A stretch of DNA of 64,000 bases from JADGQN01 sp035315185 (lineage in GTDB: Bacteria > Desulfobacterota > Syntrophorhabdia > Syntrophorhabdales > WCHB1-27). The notes below the pieces were generated by a model. It saw only the letters and a list, made by a program, of their open reading frames with translations. It searched no databases and had not been told where the DNA came from. Shown here piece after piece: positions 32,586-41,646 of this stretch. Position 1 is the stretch's first letter; each line of letters opens with the position of its first letter. Position numbers and translations under genes: made by a program. Location: the NCBI GenBank assembly GCA_035315185.1, contig DATFYE010000081.1:1-64000 (forward strand), in the 5' to 3' direction.

Positions 32586-34421
32586 ATGAGCGAACGCATG
32601 AGTATAGATCCTCTAACATTGGCTGTAGTGGAGGCCAGAATAAATGCCCTCAATCTGGAGCTGGGCGCCCGTATGTTCCGTCAGGCCTTCTCCGTGCCCA
32701 CGGCCCATATCCGTGACCTTGGCACGGTGCTATTCGACAAGGACGAGCGCACGCTGGCCATCGGCAATTTTATGCCCGTACACACGGGAGGGAGCGAAAT
32801 ATCCCTGAAAGGCATGCTCGATTGGATAGGCCGCGACAATATTCACCCGGACGATTTTATCATAGCCAATGACACATTCATCGTGCGGTTCGGTCATCTC
32901 GCGGACTGGTCGTTCCTGCGACCGATTTACTACGAGGATGAACTCGTCTTCTATCATTTCGCCCGCACCCACCAGTACGACAGTGGTGGCGCCTATCCCG
33001 GCTGCTACTTCCCGCGCAGCTACGACTGTCACGGCGAAGGCTTGATGCTTCCACCGGTAAAGATCGTAGAGCAAGGAAAGATCAATGAGAGCACGTATTC
33101 CGTCATCCTGAGGAATCTGCGGGGGGCGAACATGGTGCGGGCGGACAACATGCTTGTGTTCGGGTCGATGAAACAGATCGAGCAGCGGATCATCGGGCTC
33201 CTCAAGGAGTATGGAAAAGACACGGTGATGGCAGCGCTCGACGAGTTGATTGACAGGGCCCGCTCAGCGGTCAAAGCGGTGATCTCCAAGTATCCGGCCG
33301 GCACGTATTATGCGGAACGAGCAGCCGACTGGGATGGGACCACGGACAGGCCGGTCTGGGTGCGGCTTGCCATGACGGTCAAACCGAAAGAAGGAAAGGT
33401 GATATTCGATTTCTCCGAAAGCGACCCACAGTGCGACTTCATCAACGTGCCGCTGGGCCAGGTCTGGTCGTCTGTTACTGCCGGGTTCCTCTGGTGCCTG
33501 CCGCCGGGACTTCCACGGAACAAGGGGTTCTTCGATTGCATGGAAGTGATCACCAAGGAGGGTACCTGTTTGAGCCCGGTTTATCCTGCTACTGCGGCGG
33601 CGCAGGCAGTCACGCTCGGCCTGGAAATCACCGAGTGCGTCATGCTCGCCATGTCCCAGGTGGATGCCAAGGAATCGCCTGCTACGTGGGGCAGGCACGT
33701 GAATCCCCTGTACGCAGGAAAACGGCGCGATAAGATCGATCCGAGGACCGGCTCCATCATGGAATACACGGCCCACACCTTCCACGCAGTTGCCTCCAGC
33801 GGCGCGGCAATGGGGTTCGATGCGGTTGACGGCAACGGTTCCACCCCGCTGGGCGGTGCCATGGTACGTGCGCCAATAGAGGTTGAGGAATGGATGATCC
33901 CGTACCGGTGGCTCCATTACGAGTTCCTGACCGACTCCTGCGGCCACGGGCAGTGGCGTGGCGGCTTGGGCACCCATGTCGAGGCCCAGAACATTTATGA
34001 CAAAAAGGTCTGGCAGCCGCTGGACTGCCTCACCATGTCGGGCAATGCAGATGGTGAGCGGTTTTCATCGGTGGGCCTCCAGGGAGGCACGGGAGGCACG
34101 AAAACGAAACTGGAGGTCATACGAAAGAACAAGCACATACGGTACCGTACCTTCGACCTGATGTACCTTGAGCCGGGTGATATACTGGTTTCCAACTCGG
34201 GAGGAGGCGGCGGCGTCGGCGATCCTCTTGATAGGGAAGTGGAAAAAGTCCGGTTCGATGCCCTGAATGAATACATTTCGATCAAGACGGCGAAGAGCGT
34301 TTATGGAGTTGCCATAGATCCAAAGACATTCAAAGTGGATGAAAAAGCGACAGCAGCGCTCCGGGCAAAGCTAAAAGCGAAAAAGAGTGCAAAACCGAAA
34401 ACAAAAAGAAGGGCGAGATGA
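32586..34421 (+). CDS. hyuB: HyuB-type subunit (hydantoinase B / oxoprolinase C-terminal family)
   Basis: A 611-residue partner of HyuA. It begins IDPLTLAVVEARINALNLE and contains the family core IHPDDFIIANDTFIVRFGH, THQYDSGGAYPG, GEGLMLPPVKI, YAERAADWDGTT and FSESDPQ. A Gly-rich SNSGGGGGVGDPLDREVEKV motif precedes the end. The last 17 residues (KLKAKKSAKPKTKRRAR) form a basic tail not needed for the fold. GGAGGTAAGG is the ribosome-binding site. Functions as the second half of the ATP-dependent enzyme above. Confidence 0.9.
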   Translation: MSERMSIDPLTLAVVEARINALNLELGARMFRQAFSVPTAHIRDLGTVLFDKDERTLAIGNFMPVHTGGSEISLKGMLDWIGRDNIHPDDFIIANDTFIVRFGHLADWSFLRPIYYEDELVFYHFARTHQYDSGGAYPGCYFPRSYDCHGEGLMLPPVKIVEQGKINESTYSVILRNLRGANMVRADNMLVFGSMKQIEQRIIGLLKEYGKDTVMAALDELIDRARSAVKAVISKYPAGTYYAERAADWDGTTDRPVWVRLAMTVKPKEGKVIFDFSESDPQCDFINVPLGQVWSSVTAGFLWCLPPGLPRNKGFFDCMEVITKEGTCLSPVYPATAAAQAVTLGLEITECVMLAMSQVDAKESPATWGRHVNPLYAGKRRDKIDPRTGSIMEYTAHTFHAVASSGAAMGFDAVDGNGSTPLGGAMVRAPIEVEEWMIPYRWLHYEFLTDSCGHGQWRGGLGTHVEAQNIYDKKVWQPLDCLTMSGNADGERFSSVGLQGGTGGTKTKLEVIRKNKHIRYRTFDLMYLEPGDILVSNSGGGGGVGDPLDREVEKVRFDALNEYISIKTAKSVYGVAIDPKTFKVDEKATAALRAKLKAKKSAKPKTKRRAR

Positions 34422-34538
34422 TGTGACAAAGAGTCGTAGCGCAAAAACATTTTTTTTCAGCCTCACTGCTCCACAAGCGACTGAGGGGAGCGGCGGGCAG
34501 AGTATTGTACAATTCGCGCAAAGGAGGAAAAGGTCGTT

Positions 34539-35351
34539 ATGACGCGAGGGCCCATGAGGCTGAAAGGCAGAGTGGCTATCGTAACGGGCGGAGGTAAGGG
34601 TATAGGTAAGGCCACCTCTCTTGCTTTTGCCAGGGAAGGCGCTGCCGTGGCGGTGGCCGGAAGGACCCTATCGGCCTTGCAGGAAACCTGCGACGAAATA
34701 AAGAGCAAGGGTGGGAACGCAAAGCCGGTGCAGACAGATGTCACCATCGAAGAACAGGTAATACGGATGGTATCGGAAACGCTCAAAGCATTCGGCAAAG
34801 TAGATATTCTCGTCAACAATAGCGGTGTTGCAGGACCCATCGTCAGACTTGCGGATATGGACCTGGCCAGATGGAATGAAACAATCGCGGTCGACCTGAC
34901 CGGGAGCATGCTTTCCTGCAGGGAGGTGCTCAAATATATGATCCCTCAGAGGAAGGGAGCCATTATTAATATTGTTTCCTTGGCGGGTACAGCGGGCGAC
35001 GGCAAGTCGGGCTTCCCCCTGAGAAGCGCTTACTGTGCCGCAAAGATGGGCCTTATCGCCATTACCGAGACGCTGGCCATAGAAGTGGGAGAATACAACA
35101 TCCGTGTCAACGCTGTCAGCCCGGGGCCTGTCAAGGGGGAGCACATCACGAATGCGATGATGGGCAAGGCTCGGGCAACCAATAGACCTTTTGAAGAGAT
35201 CATGAAGGATCTGGCTGCAGGCTCTTCACTAAAGAGGATCTCTGAAGAGTCGGAGATAGCATCCGTAGTGGTCTTTCTTGCGTCCGACGAGGCAAGTGCC
35301 ATCACAGGCCAGACTCTTCCGGTTACCTGCGGTCAGCACATCAATTTTTAG
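34539..35351 (+). CDS. short-chain dehydrogenase/reductase (SDR)
   Basis: A 270-residue classical SDR: TGGGKGIGKA (about 16-25, NAD(P) binding), LVNNSGVAG (about 90-98), and the catalytic YCAAK with the Ser about 13 residues before. The C-terminal DEASAITGQTLPVTCGQ is typical of 3-oxoacyl reductase-like SDRs. It has AAAGGAGGAAAAGG upstream, 118 bases after hyuB, so is probably in the same operon. May interconvert an alcohol and the ketone acted on by HyuAB, which is an inference from context. Confidence 0.88.
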   Translation: MTRGPMRLKGRVAIVTGGGKGIGKATSLAFAREGAAVAVAGRTLSALQETCDEIKSKGGNAKPVQTDVTIEEQVIRMVSETLKAFGKVDILVNNSGVAGPIVRLADMDLARWNETIAVDLTGSMLSCREVLKYMIPQRKGAIINIVSLAGTAGDGKSGFPLRSAYCAAKMGLIAITETLAIEVGEYNIRVNAVSPGPVKGEHITNAMMGKARATNRPFEEIMKDLAAGSSLKRISEESEIASVVVFLASDEASAITGQTLPVTCGQHINF

Positions 35352-35529
35352 CGTCAACTCATGGCGAGAGGGATCTTCGTTTTCGGCGGGACAGTTATCG
35401 AGCGGGCCGAACGGGGCAGAAGTAAAGAGGGAGGGAGAGCAAAAGACGGGATCCGATGGCAGAGAATTGGGTTGACACCTATCAACAGCGTGTTACCATG
35501 GAAATAACAGACCAAAGAAACGGAGTACC

Positions 35530-35652
35530 ATGAAACGTAATCTGTTGTGCGTGGCCCTGGCTCTTGTATTGTTGTGTGTCTTTTCTGCTGGAACGCGGGC
35601 CGCGGAAAAGGAAATAAGGATTGGTTTTATGACCGACCTGACCAAAAAGTAA
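35530..35652 (+). pseudogene. truncated livK (signal peptide and first strand only)
   Basis: A 40-codon frame encodes a signal peptide and mature start ending AAEKEIRIGFMTDLTKK, then TAA. The stretch AAEKEIRIGF-x-TDLT is identical, except for Met in place of Ile, to the N-terminus of the intact binding protein at 36889. The rest of the gene is missing. It sits between the SDR and amidohydrolase genes, so a duplicated livK seems to have been lost here. Confidence 0.75.
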
Positions 35653-35752
35653 GTCGTGGTAGCCCTATTTGGCGGGTGTTGGGCGACCGTCCAGGGGCGA
35701 ATAGCTGCTGCGGCTAAGACTAAATCTCTGTTGGGAAAGGAGGACCAAGGAA

Positions 35753-36748
35753 ATGAAAATTGATGTTTTCACGCATATTATACCACCAAAGTATAAGGAG
35801 GGGCTCCACAAGAAAATGCCGGGTGCATGGCAACTGAAGCTCATGGAGGCCTACCCCGCGCTCTTTGATATGGACGCCAGGTTCAAGGTGATGGATAAGT
35901 ACGAAGGGTTGGTTCAGGTGATCTGCACCGGGGCACCCGCTCTCGAGGATGCCGCGCCGCCAAAGGATACGATCGAACTGGCCAGATTGGCCAATGACGA
36001 GATGGCCGAACTGGTGAGAAAGTATCCGGACAGGTTTGTCGCTGCCGTGGCGTGCCTGCCCATGAACGACGTGGATGCCTCTCTAAAGGAGCTTGACAGG
36101 GCAATCAGGGATCTCAATTTCAGGGGCATTCAGCTGCACAGTGATATCAATGGCAAGCCATTGGACTCACCAGAGTTCGAGCCTATTTTTCAAAAAATGG
36201 CCGAGTATGATCTCCCCATCTTGCTCCACCCTGAAATAAGTACGAAACAGAGGCCCGATTACCCTAACGAGACGGAGTCAAAATACCTGAGCTTTCTCAT
36301 TTTTGGATGGCCATATAGGACCACACTCGCCATGACGCGATTGGCAATGAGCGGCATGTTCGATAAATACCCTACGCTCAAGGTCATCGCCCATCACTGC
36401 GGTGCGATGGTGCCCTTCTTTGAACAGAGGTTCCATATGGTGTATAACGGGCACCAGATGCGCATGGGTTATCGACAGGAACCGTATCTTAAGAAGGGCC
36501 CGCTCGACTACTTCCGCATGTTTTACGCTGATACGGTGATTCAAAGTACCGCGGCATTGATGTGCGGCTATGCGTTCTTCGGCGCTGACCATATGCTCTT
36601 TGCCACGGATATGCCGTATGATGTCCAAGTTGGTGACGTACTCACCAGGGAAAATATACTGGGTATAGAACGTATGGAGATTCCGGACTTCGAAAAGAAA
36701 AAGATATTCGAGGAGAACGTCAGGCAAATAATGCGTCTACCGGTGTAG
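35753..36748 (+). CDS. amidohydrolase family protein (ACMSD / gamma-resorcylate decarboxylase-like)
   Basis: A 331-residue TIM-barrel protein of the amidohydrolase-2 family. It shows FRGIQLHSDINGKPLDSPEF, LLHPE (metal His), VIAHHCGAMVPFFEQR (His) and MLFATDMPYD (Asp), typical of ACMSD-like decarboxylases and lactonases. The first metal motif, usually HxH, reads FTH (residues 6-8), so one zinc ligand is missing. GGAAAGGAGGACCAAGG precedes the ATG. Could cleave a ring or a carboxyl group of a compound brought in by the Liv importer; unproven. Confidence 0.85.
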   Translation: MKIDVFTHIIPPKYKEGLHKKMPGAWQLKLMEAYPALFDMDARFKVMDKYEGLVQVICTGAPALEDAAPPKDTIELARLANDEMAELVRKYPDRFVAAVACLPMNDVDASLKELDRAIRDLNFRGIQLHSDINGKPLDSPEFEPIFQKMAEYDLPILLHPEISTKQRPDYPNETESKYLSFLIFGWPYRTTLAMTRLAMSGMFDKYPTLKVIAHHCGAMVPFFEQRFHMVYNGHQMRMGYRQEPYLKKGPLDYFRMFYADTVIQSTAALMCGYAFFGADHMLFATDMPYDVQVGDVLTRENILGIERMEIPDFEKKKIFEENVRQIMRLPV

Positions 36749-36806
36749 CGGGTCTCCAGAGGTCGACAGAAAAATAGTAGGAAGGGAAGGGAAATGAGAC
36801 GAAAGA

Positions 36807-36899
36807 ATGCGTGTAGAGTACAAGATTGCCGGCAAGCCGGTCAAGAATACTACAGAGGAGATACACATGAAAAAGAAGGGGGGTCAAAATGAAACGTAG
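36807..36899 (+). pseudogene. possible second livK relic overlapping the livK start
   Basis: A 30-codon frame, MRVEYKIAGKPVKNTTEEI and on, ends 11 bases inside livK. Its EYKIAGKPVK resembles GYKVAGKPAK of the LivK just downstream (about residues 62-71), also at the DNA level. Together with the fragment at 35530 it suggests that a livK copy was split and the amidohydrolase gene now lies between its remains. The match is short, so this is tentative. Confidence 0.35.
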
Positions 36900-38079
36900 G
36901 GTTCCGTGCATGTTCTTTGTGACGGTACTGGCGGTTATCTTCTTTGCTACAGGAGCGCAAGCTGCGGAAAAGGAAATAAGAATCGGCTTCATAACGGACC
37001 TGACCAGCATGCTCAGCATTAACGGCATATCGATGAGACAGGCTGCCATACTTGCCATGGAAGAGGTCGGTTACAAGGTTGCCGGCAAGCCTGCAAAATT
37101 GCTTGTCGAGGACGAAGCGAGTGACCCGGCCATAGCTATGGATAAGGCGAGAAGGCTGGTGGAAACCGACAAGATAGCTCTGCTCCTGGGACCTTTTCAC
37201 GGCGGCTGTTCTTCCGCAGTAGCAGAATATGTTAACAGAACCAGGACACCGAATCTGAGCTGCTCCTATAGCGTGCCCGATGAGGCACAGGCAAAGGCTC
37301 ACTGGACATGGGCGCCCTTTGGGACAAATAATCAAATCGGGTATGCCGGGGGTGTTTACGCTGCCGAGGCATCGGGCTACAGGACAGCGACAACTATGTC
37401 CATAGACTTTGCCGCTGGTCGCGCCTTTGTGGAAGGTTTTATGGCAGCGTTCAGTGAACGAGGGGGGAAGGCCGTTCAGGACCAGTGGATTCCCATGGGC
37501 ACCAAGGATATCGCTCCCTACATCACTGGGCTGAAGCAAGCCGATGTACTGGTACCGTGGTTCGCAGGCGTCACGGTTACGGCCGGAGTGCGTCAGATCA
37601 GGGAATTCAAGGTGAACATGCCTATCGTTTTCCCCCAGTGCCAGTTCCCCGCTTTCCCAAAACAGCTCGCGGAGATTGGCGATGCGGGCGTTGGCATGGT
37701 CAGCCCTGAAATGTACGTGTGGACGATCGACACGCCAAAGAACAAGAAATTCGTGGAAGCCTACCAGAAGAGGTGGGGAGAGCTGCCTACCAGCAATTCG
37801 GGCAGCACGTATATGACGATGCAGCTTGTGTTCGAGGCATTCAAGAAGACAGGCGGCGACACCTCGCCGACGGCCCTCGCCAAGGCCCTGGACACTGCCA
37901 ACGTCGAGGGTTTCGTGGGTCCCATTCGGTTCGCGGATGGGCGTGTCGGCATCGGTAACTACGTTATACACAAGGTGGTGAAGGTAGGCAATGATTACAG
38001 GACAGAAGTACTTACGAAGTACACGATAAAGACCACCAAGGTTGGGAACAAGCTCGTGCACAGCGTGGTCAAGCAATAA
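36889..38079 (+). CDS. livK: branched-chain amino acid-type ABC transporter substrate-binding protein
   Basis: A 396-residue periplasmic protein: signal peptide MKRRVPCMFFVTVLAVIFFA with cleavage near GAQA/AEKE, then the Peripla_BP_6 fold beginning EIRIGFITDLTSM. LLLGPFHGGCSSAVAEYVN and MVSPEMYVWTIDTPKNKKF are typical. It leads a livKHMGF set. Family members bind varied ligands, including aromatic acids and amides, so leucine is not implied. A GGGGGTCAAA weak ribosome-binding site precedes the ATG. Confidence 0.92.
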   Translation: MKRRVPCMFFVTVLAVIFFATGAQAAEKEIRIGFITDLTSMLSINGISMRQAAILAMEEVGYKVAGKPAKLLVEDEASDPAIAMDKARRLVETDKIALLLGPFHGGCSSAVAEYVNRTRTPNLSCSYSVPDEAQAKAHWTWAPFGTNNQIGYAGGVYAAEASGYRTATTMSIDFAAGRAFVEGFMAAFSERGGKAVQDQWIPMGTKDIAPYITGLKQADVLVPWFAGVTVTAGVRQIREFKVNMPIVFPQCQFPAFPKQLAEIGDAGVGMVSPEMYVWTIDTPKNKKFVEAYQKRWGELPTSNSGSTYMTMQLVFEAFKKTGGDTSPTALAKALDTANVEGFVGPIRFADGRVGIGNYVIHKVVKVGNDYRTEVLTKYTIKTTKVGNKLVHSVVKQ

Positions 38080-38163
38080 ACACCTGACGGGCTGAGGTCG
38101 CACTGGTGCTGAGTGTAAGCGAACGCAAGCACAGAGAACCGTGAGATTGTCCATGGTGGAGAT

Positions 38164-39024
38164 ATGGGCACCGTAGTAGCAACTCTCTTGAACGGCGTTT
38201 CCTACGGCATGGTGCTATTCCTGATAGCCTCAGGACTATCGCTGACCCTGGGACTCATGGGGATCGTCAACTTAGCCCATGGCGTGATATTTGTGCTAGG
38301 AGGGTTTGTCGGCCTGTTCGTGGCCCGGGCGACAGGCAGTTTTCTCCTCGCTGTTTTAGCCGGCGGTATCGCCAGCGGAGTGGCCGGCCTGATAATAGAG
38401 CGGGGGTTCTTGCGCTTTCTCTATAAACAAAACCTTCCACAGGTGCTGGTTACCTTCGGCTTCATTTACATCCTTACCAATCTGATGTTGTGGGTTTGCG
38501 GGCCGCAACCCAGGTCTGCCTTTGTCCCCTCTTACTTTGCCGGTTCGGTTGTCATCGCAGGTGTCTCTTTCCCCTTCCACCGCTTTGCGATCATGGGCAT
38601 CGGGATAGCTATCGGCGCTGTACTATGGTGGTTACAGGAAAAGACGAAGGTTGGTGCCATTATCCGGGCTGGGATGGATAACGCTGAAATGGTGGGCGGA
38701 CTGGGGATTAACCTTACGCCTATCAATGTCGGCGCCTTCTTCTTTGGCTCAGCCATCGCCGGGGCAAGCTGTGTCATAGGGGTGCAGCTCTTCGGGAGCG
38801 TCGGTTTTGGGGATGGCATGGACATGCTGCTCGTAGCGGTAGCGGTTATTATTGTTGGCGGAGTGGGTTCCGTGCAAGGAGCGCTGGTGGGCGCCCTGCT
38901 CATAGGTATCATCGATACATTCGGCAGGGTCTACCTTCCGGCAATCTCCCAATATACGATGTACCTGGTTCTGATACTTGTCCTTGTAGTCAGGCCTTCC
39001 GGGCTGCTAGGGAGAAGGCTGTAA
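38164..39024 (+). CDS. livH: ABC transporter permease LivH-type
   Basis: A 286-residue inner-membrane permease with about 8 helices and signatures LTLGLMGIVNLAHG, ASGVAGLIIERGFLRFLYK, RAGMDNAEMVGGLGINL and the GVGSVQGALVGALLIGIIDTFG end loop. Pairs with LivM in the importer led by the LivK upstream. Confidence 0.92.
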   Translation: MGTVVATLLNGVSYGMVLFLIASGLSLTLGLMGIVNLAHGVIFVLGGFVGLFVARATGSFLLAVLAGGIASGVAGLIIERGFLRFLYKQNLPQVLVTFGFIYILTNLMLWVCGPQPRSAFVPSYFAGSVVIAGVSFPFHRFAIMGIGIAIGAVLWWLQEKTKVGAIIRAGMDNAEMVGGLGINLTPINVGAFFFGSAIAGASCVIGVQLFGSVGFGDGMDMLLVAVAVIIVGGVGSVQGALVGALLIGIIDTFGRVYLPAISQYTMYLVLILVLVVRPSGLLGRRL

Positions 39025-39091
39025 AAAGAAAGGTTCGAGGAGCGACGGAGAGCTTGCACGACGCGAGAGTAAGCAGGAATAACTCTCCAAC

Positions 39092-40066
39092 ATGAAAATG
39101 AAAGTCCGAAAGGCACGCCTGTTTCAGTTCGGGCCCGCAGGGGTCATCGCATTAGTCCTTCTCACGCTGCCTCTATACGCAGACCTGTCTATCGTAAGCC
39201 TCTTCACCAAGATTCTTATCTTTGGGTTGCTGGTCATGAGCCTGGATCTGCTCGTCGGATACACCGGACTTTCAGCGTTCGGTCATGCCGCCTTCTTTGG
39301 TATCGCTGCATATACCATTGCAATTCTTATAAAACATTTTGGTATCACGAGCTTTTGGCTGGCAGCGCCGGCAGGTATCCTGATGGCTGTATTTGCTGCA
39401 TGCATCTTCGGTCTCGTAGCGCTCCGGGTGTCCGGAATCTATTTCTTGTTAATCACTCTCGCTATGGGACAACTGGTGTATGGCATTGTGCATACCAGTG
39501 TCGGACCTCTGGGAGCGCTGACCGGAGGCAGTGATGGTCTAGGAGGAGTCTCCTTTCCGGAAATTATGGGGTTCTCCTTTGAAGCTGAGACTTACTACTA
39601 CTTCACCTTTGCATCCTTTATCGTATGCGCCCTGCTGCTCTATTGGATTACGAGATCTCCTTTTGGATACGGCCTCCAAGGGATCCGGGAAAACGCAATT
39701 CGTGCCCGGGCTTTGGGTTACAACACCTGGCTTTATCAGTACATTGCCTTCATTATTGGTGGGCTATTCGCTGGGATAGCCGGCATGCTCTATGTCTATT
39801 ACAACGGATTTATCTCTCCTGAAGGCGTCGGCATAGGAGCTTCCGGGTTGCTCTGGCTCATGCTTATCATCGGGGGCACCGGTACTTTGTGGGGAAGTCT
39901 GCTCGGAAGCGGCGTGATATTGACGCTTCAGTATTTTGTGAGCGGCTTCACTCCGGAACGCTGGCCTTTGATTTTGGGGGTCTGCTTTGTTGCGGTTATC
40001 ATGTTCTACCGCGGTGGTCTCCTGCCCCAGCTAATCAATCTTTGGAACAGATTAATGGAACGGTGA
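39092..40066 (+). CDS. livM: ABC transporter permease LivM-type
   Basis: A 324-residue permease with about 10 helices: LDLLVGYTGLSAFGHAAFFG, LGGVSFPE, GIRENAIRARALGYNTWLYQ and GGTGTLWGSLLGSG are characteristic. Ends directly against the LivG frame (same reading frame after its stop), so LivG is translationally coupled. Confidence 0.92.
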   Translation: MKMKVRKARLFQFGPAGVIALVLLTLPLYADLSIVSLFTKILIFGLLVMSLDLLVGYTGLSAFGHAAFFGIAAYTIAILIKHFGITSFWLAAPAGILMAVFAACIFGLVALRVSGIYFLLITLAMGQLVYGIVHTSVGPLGALTGGSDGLGGVSFPEIMGFSFEAETYYYFTFASFIVCALLLYWITRSPFGYGLQGIRENAIRARALGYNTWLYQYIAFIIGGLFAGIAGMLYVYYNGFISPEGVGIGASGLLWLMLIIGGTGTLWGSLLGSGVILTLQYFVSGFTPERWPLILGVCFVAVIMFYRGGLLPQLINLWNRLMER

Positions 40067-40825
40067 TTGATCGTGGACGTGTTGAAGGTTGAGCACTTAT
40101 TTCAGAGCTATGGTGGCTTGAGTGTCTTGGCTGACGTCTCTTTTAGTCTGAAGGCCGGGGAAAGGCTGGCGATCATCGGTCCTAACGGAGCAGGAAAGAC
40201 AACTCTCTTTAATGTGCTTAGCGGGTTTATATCTCCGGTATCAGGCCGTATCCATCTTCTCGGCACAGACGTCACTACTATGTCTTCTCACAAACGCGCC
40301 GCTCTCGGGCTCGCCCGCTCTTTTCAGATAAACAGCCTGTTCTCCCAGCTTCCGCTGCTTCACAATGTTTTGTTGGCCATTCAGGGCGTACAAACCTCTC
40401 GCTACCATATGATCCGTCCGATCACGGCCTACAAGAATAATCTTGTCAAGGCTCAGGAGTTGCTCGAACTGGTCGGTCTGTGGGACGAGCGGAAATCGCC
40501 CGTGGCAATGCTAGGCCACGGACAACAACGCCAGGTTGAAATCATTCTGGCTCTGGCCTCAAAGCCGCGACTCTTGCTGTTAGACGAGCCGAGTGCCGGC
40601 CTGACTGCTGCCGAGAGTGTGAACCTGGGACGCATCATCCAGAACCTGACAGCCGACACAACCGTTTTTTTCTGCGCGCATGACCTCGACCTCGTATTTT
40701 CTCTCGCAGAGCGGGTCGTCGTATTATATTACGGGCAACTGGTGGCGCAAGGCACTCCTGAACAGATCCAGGTCGACCCGAAAGTCAGGGAAATCTATTT
40801 AGGAACTGAACAGCCCGATGCTTGA
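40067..40825 (+). CDS. livG: ABC transporter ATP-binding protein LivG-type
   Basis: A 252-residue ATPase: Walker A GPNGAGKTT (about 35-43), the variant signature MLGHGQQRQVEIILALA in place of LSGGQ-type, Walker B LLLLDEPSAGL and the H loop FCAHDLD. The open frame begins with TTG at 40067, right after the livM stop; GTG at 40073 is equally possible and no clear ribosome-binding site decides. Energises the importer with LivF. Confidence 0.9.
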   Translation: MIVDVLKVEHLFQSYGGLSVLADVSFSLKAGERLAIIGPNGAGKTTLFNVLSGFISPVSGRIHLLGTDVTTMSSHKRAALGLARSFQINSLFSQLPLLHNVLLAIQGVQTSRYHMIRPITAYKNNLVKAQELLELVGLWDERKSPVAMLGHGQQRQVEIILALASKPRLLLLDEPSAGLTAAESVNLGRIIQNLTADTTVFFCAHDLDLVFSLAERVVVLYYGQLVAQGTPEQIQVDPKVREIYLGTEQPDA

Positions 40826-41522
40826 ACTGGTTGACGTCCATACCTATTATGGGGAGAATCACATCCTGAACGGTATTTCACTCGAAGTGAAAACGGGTTC
40901 CGTGGTCGCCCTCCTGGGGCGCAACGGGATGGGCAAGACAACGACCGTCCGTTCCATTGTTGGCTTTACCGCGCCCCGCTCCGGAAACGTGCGCTTCAAA
41001 AACCGGCAGATTTCAGGCCTGCCTCCCTATCAGATTTCCCAGATGGGTCTCGCCCTGGCTCCGCAAGGACGGGCCATCTTTCCGTCATTGAGCGTCGAAG
41101 AGAACCTGACGATCGGGGAGCGGTCTGAAAAAGGGGGCGGCGCTTGGTCTTTGGAAACAGTTTATTCCCTTTTTCCCCGTCTGAAAGAGCGAGCGAGAAA
41201 CAAGGGCAACCTACTCTCCGGTGGGGAGCAGCAGATGCTCTGCATAGGGCGCGCGCTCATGACGAATCCCCAGTTACTGCTGATGGACGAGCCTTCGGAG
41301 GGACTTGCCCCTATGATCGTTCGTGAAATTGGTGAGCTTGTTCTTAAGCTCAAGAGCAAGGGACTTTCAGTTCTCTTAGTGGAACAGAATCTTTCACTGG
41401 CTCTGAGGGTGTGCGATTACGTATACATAGTAAGCAAAGGCGAGATAGTCTACCAGTCCACACCTGATGAATTGAAAAATGATAAGCAGAAGCAGAACAA
41501 GTATCTGGGCGTAGAAGTATGA
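40818..41522 (+). CDS. livF: ABC transporter ATP-binding protein LivF-type
   Basis: A 234-residue ATPase with Walker A GRNGMGKTT, signature LLSGGEQQMLCIGRAL, Walker B LLLMDEPSEGLAP and the family stretch ALAPQGRAIFPSLSVEENL. Overlaps livG by 8 bases. Last Liv gene of the first module. Confidence 0.93.
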   Translation: MLELVDVHTYYGENHILNGISLEVKTGSVVALLGRNGMGKTTTVRSIVGFTAPRSGNVRFKNRQISGLPPYQISQMGLALAPQGRAIFPSLSVEENLTIGERSEKGGGAWSLETVYSLFPRLKERARNKGNLLSGGEQQMLCIGRALMTNPQLLLMDEPSEGLAPMIVREIGELVLKLKSKGLSVLLVEQNLSLALRVCDYVYIVSKGEIVYQSTPDELKNDKQKQNKYLGVEV

Positions 41523-41646
41523 GGGATATACATGTGCTAGAGTCGAAAAGAACATGCAAGATGCGAACAGGTTGTGATTATTGTCCCTGGCAGAAGGTTC
41601 TTAGGAAACGTTCTTAACAGTATCGACCGATGGAACAGGATATCAC

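Noticed and set aside
31708..32619. 303-codon minus-strand open frame
   Set aside because: Antisense to the first hyuA.
35472..35489. GTTG-N8-CAAC before the livK relic as a fifth MarR operator
   Set aside because: The spacing differs from the others and no -10 box fits the TTGACA inside it.
36850..38154. 434-codon minus-strand open frame
   Set aside because: Antisense to livK, which has a signal peptide and family motifs; the antisense product has none.
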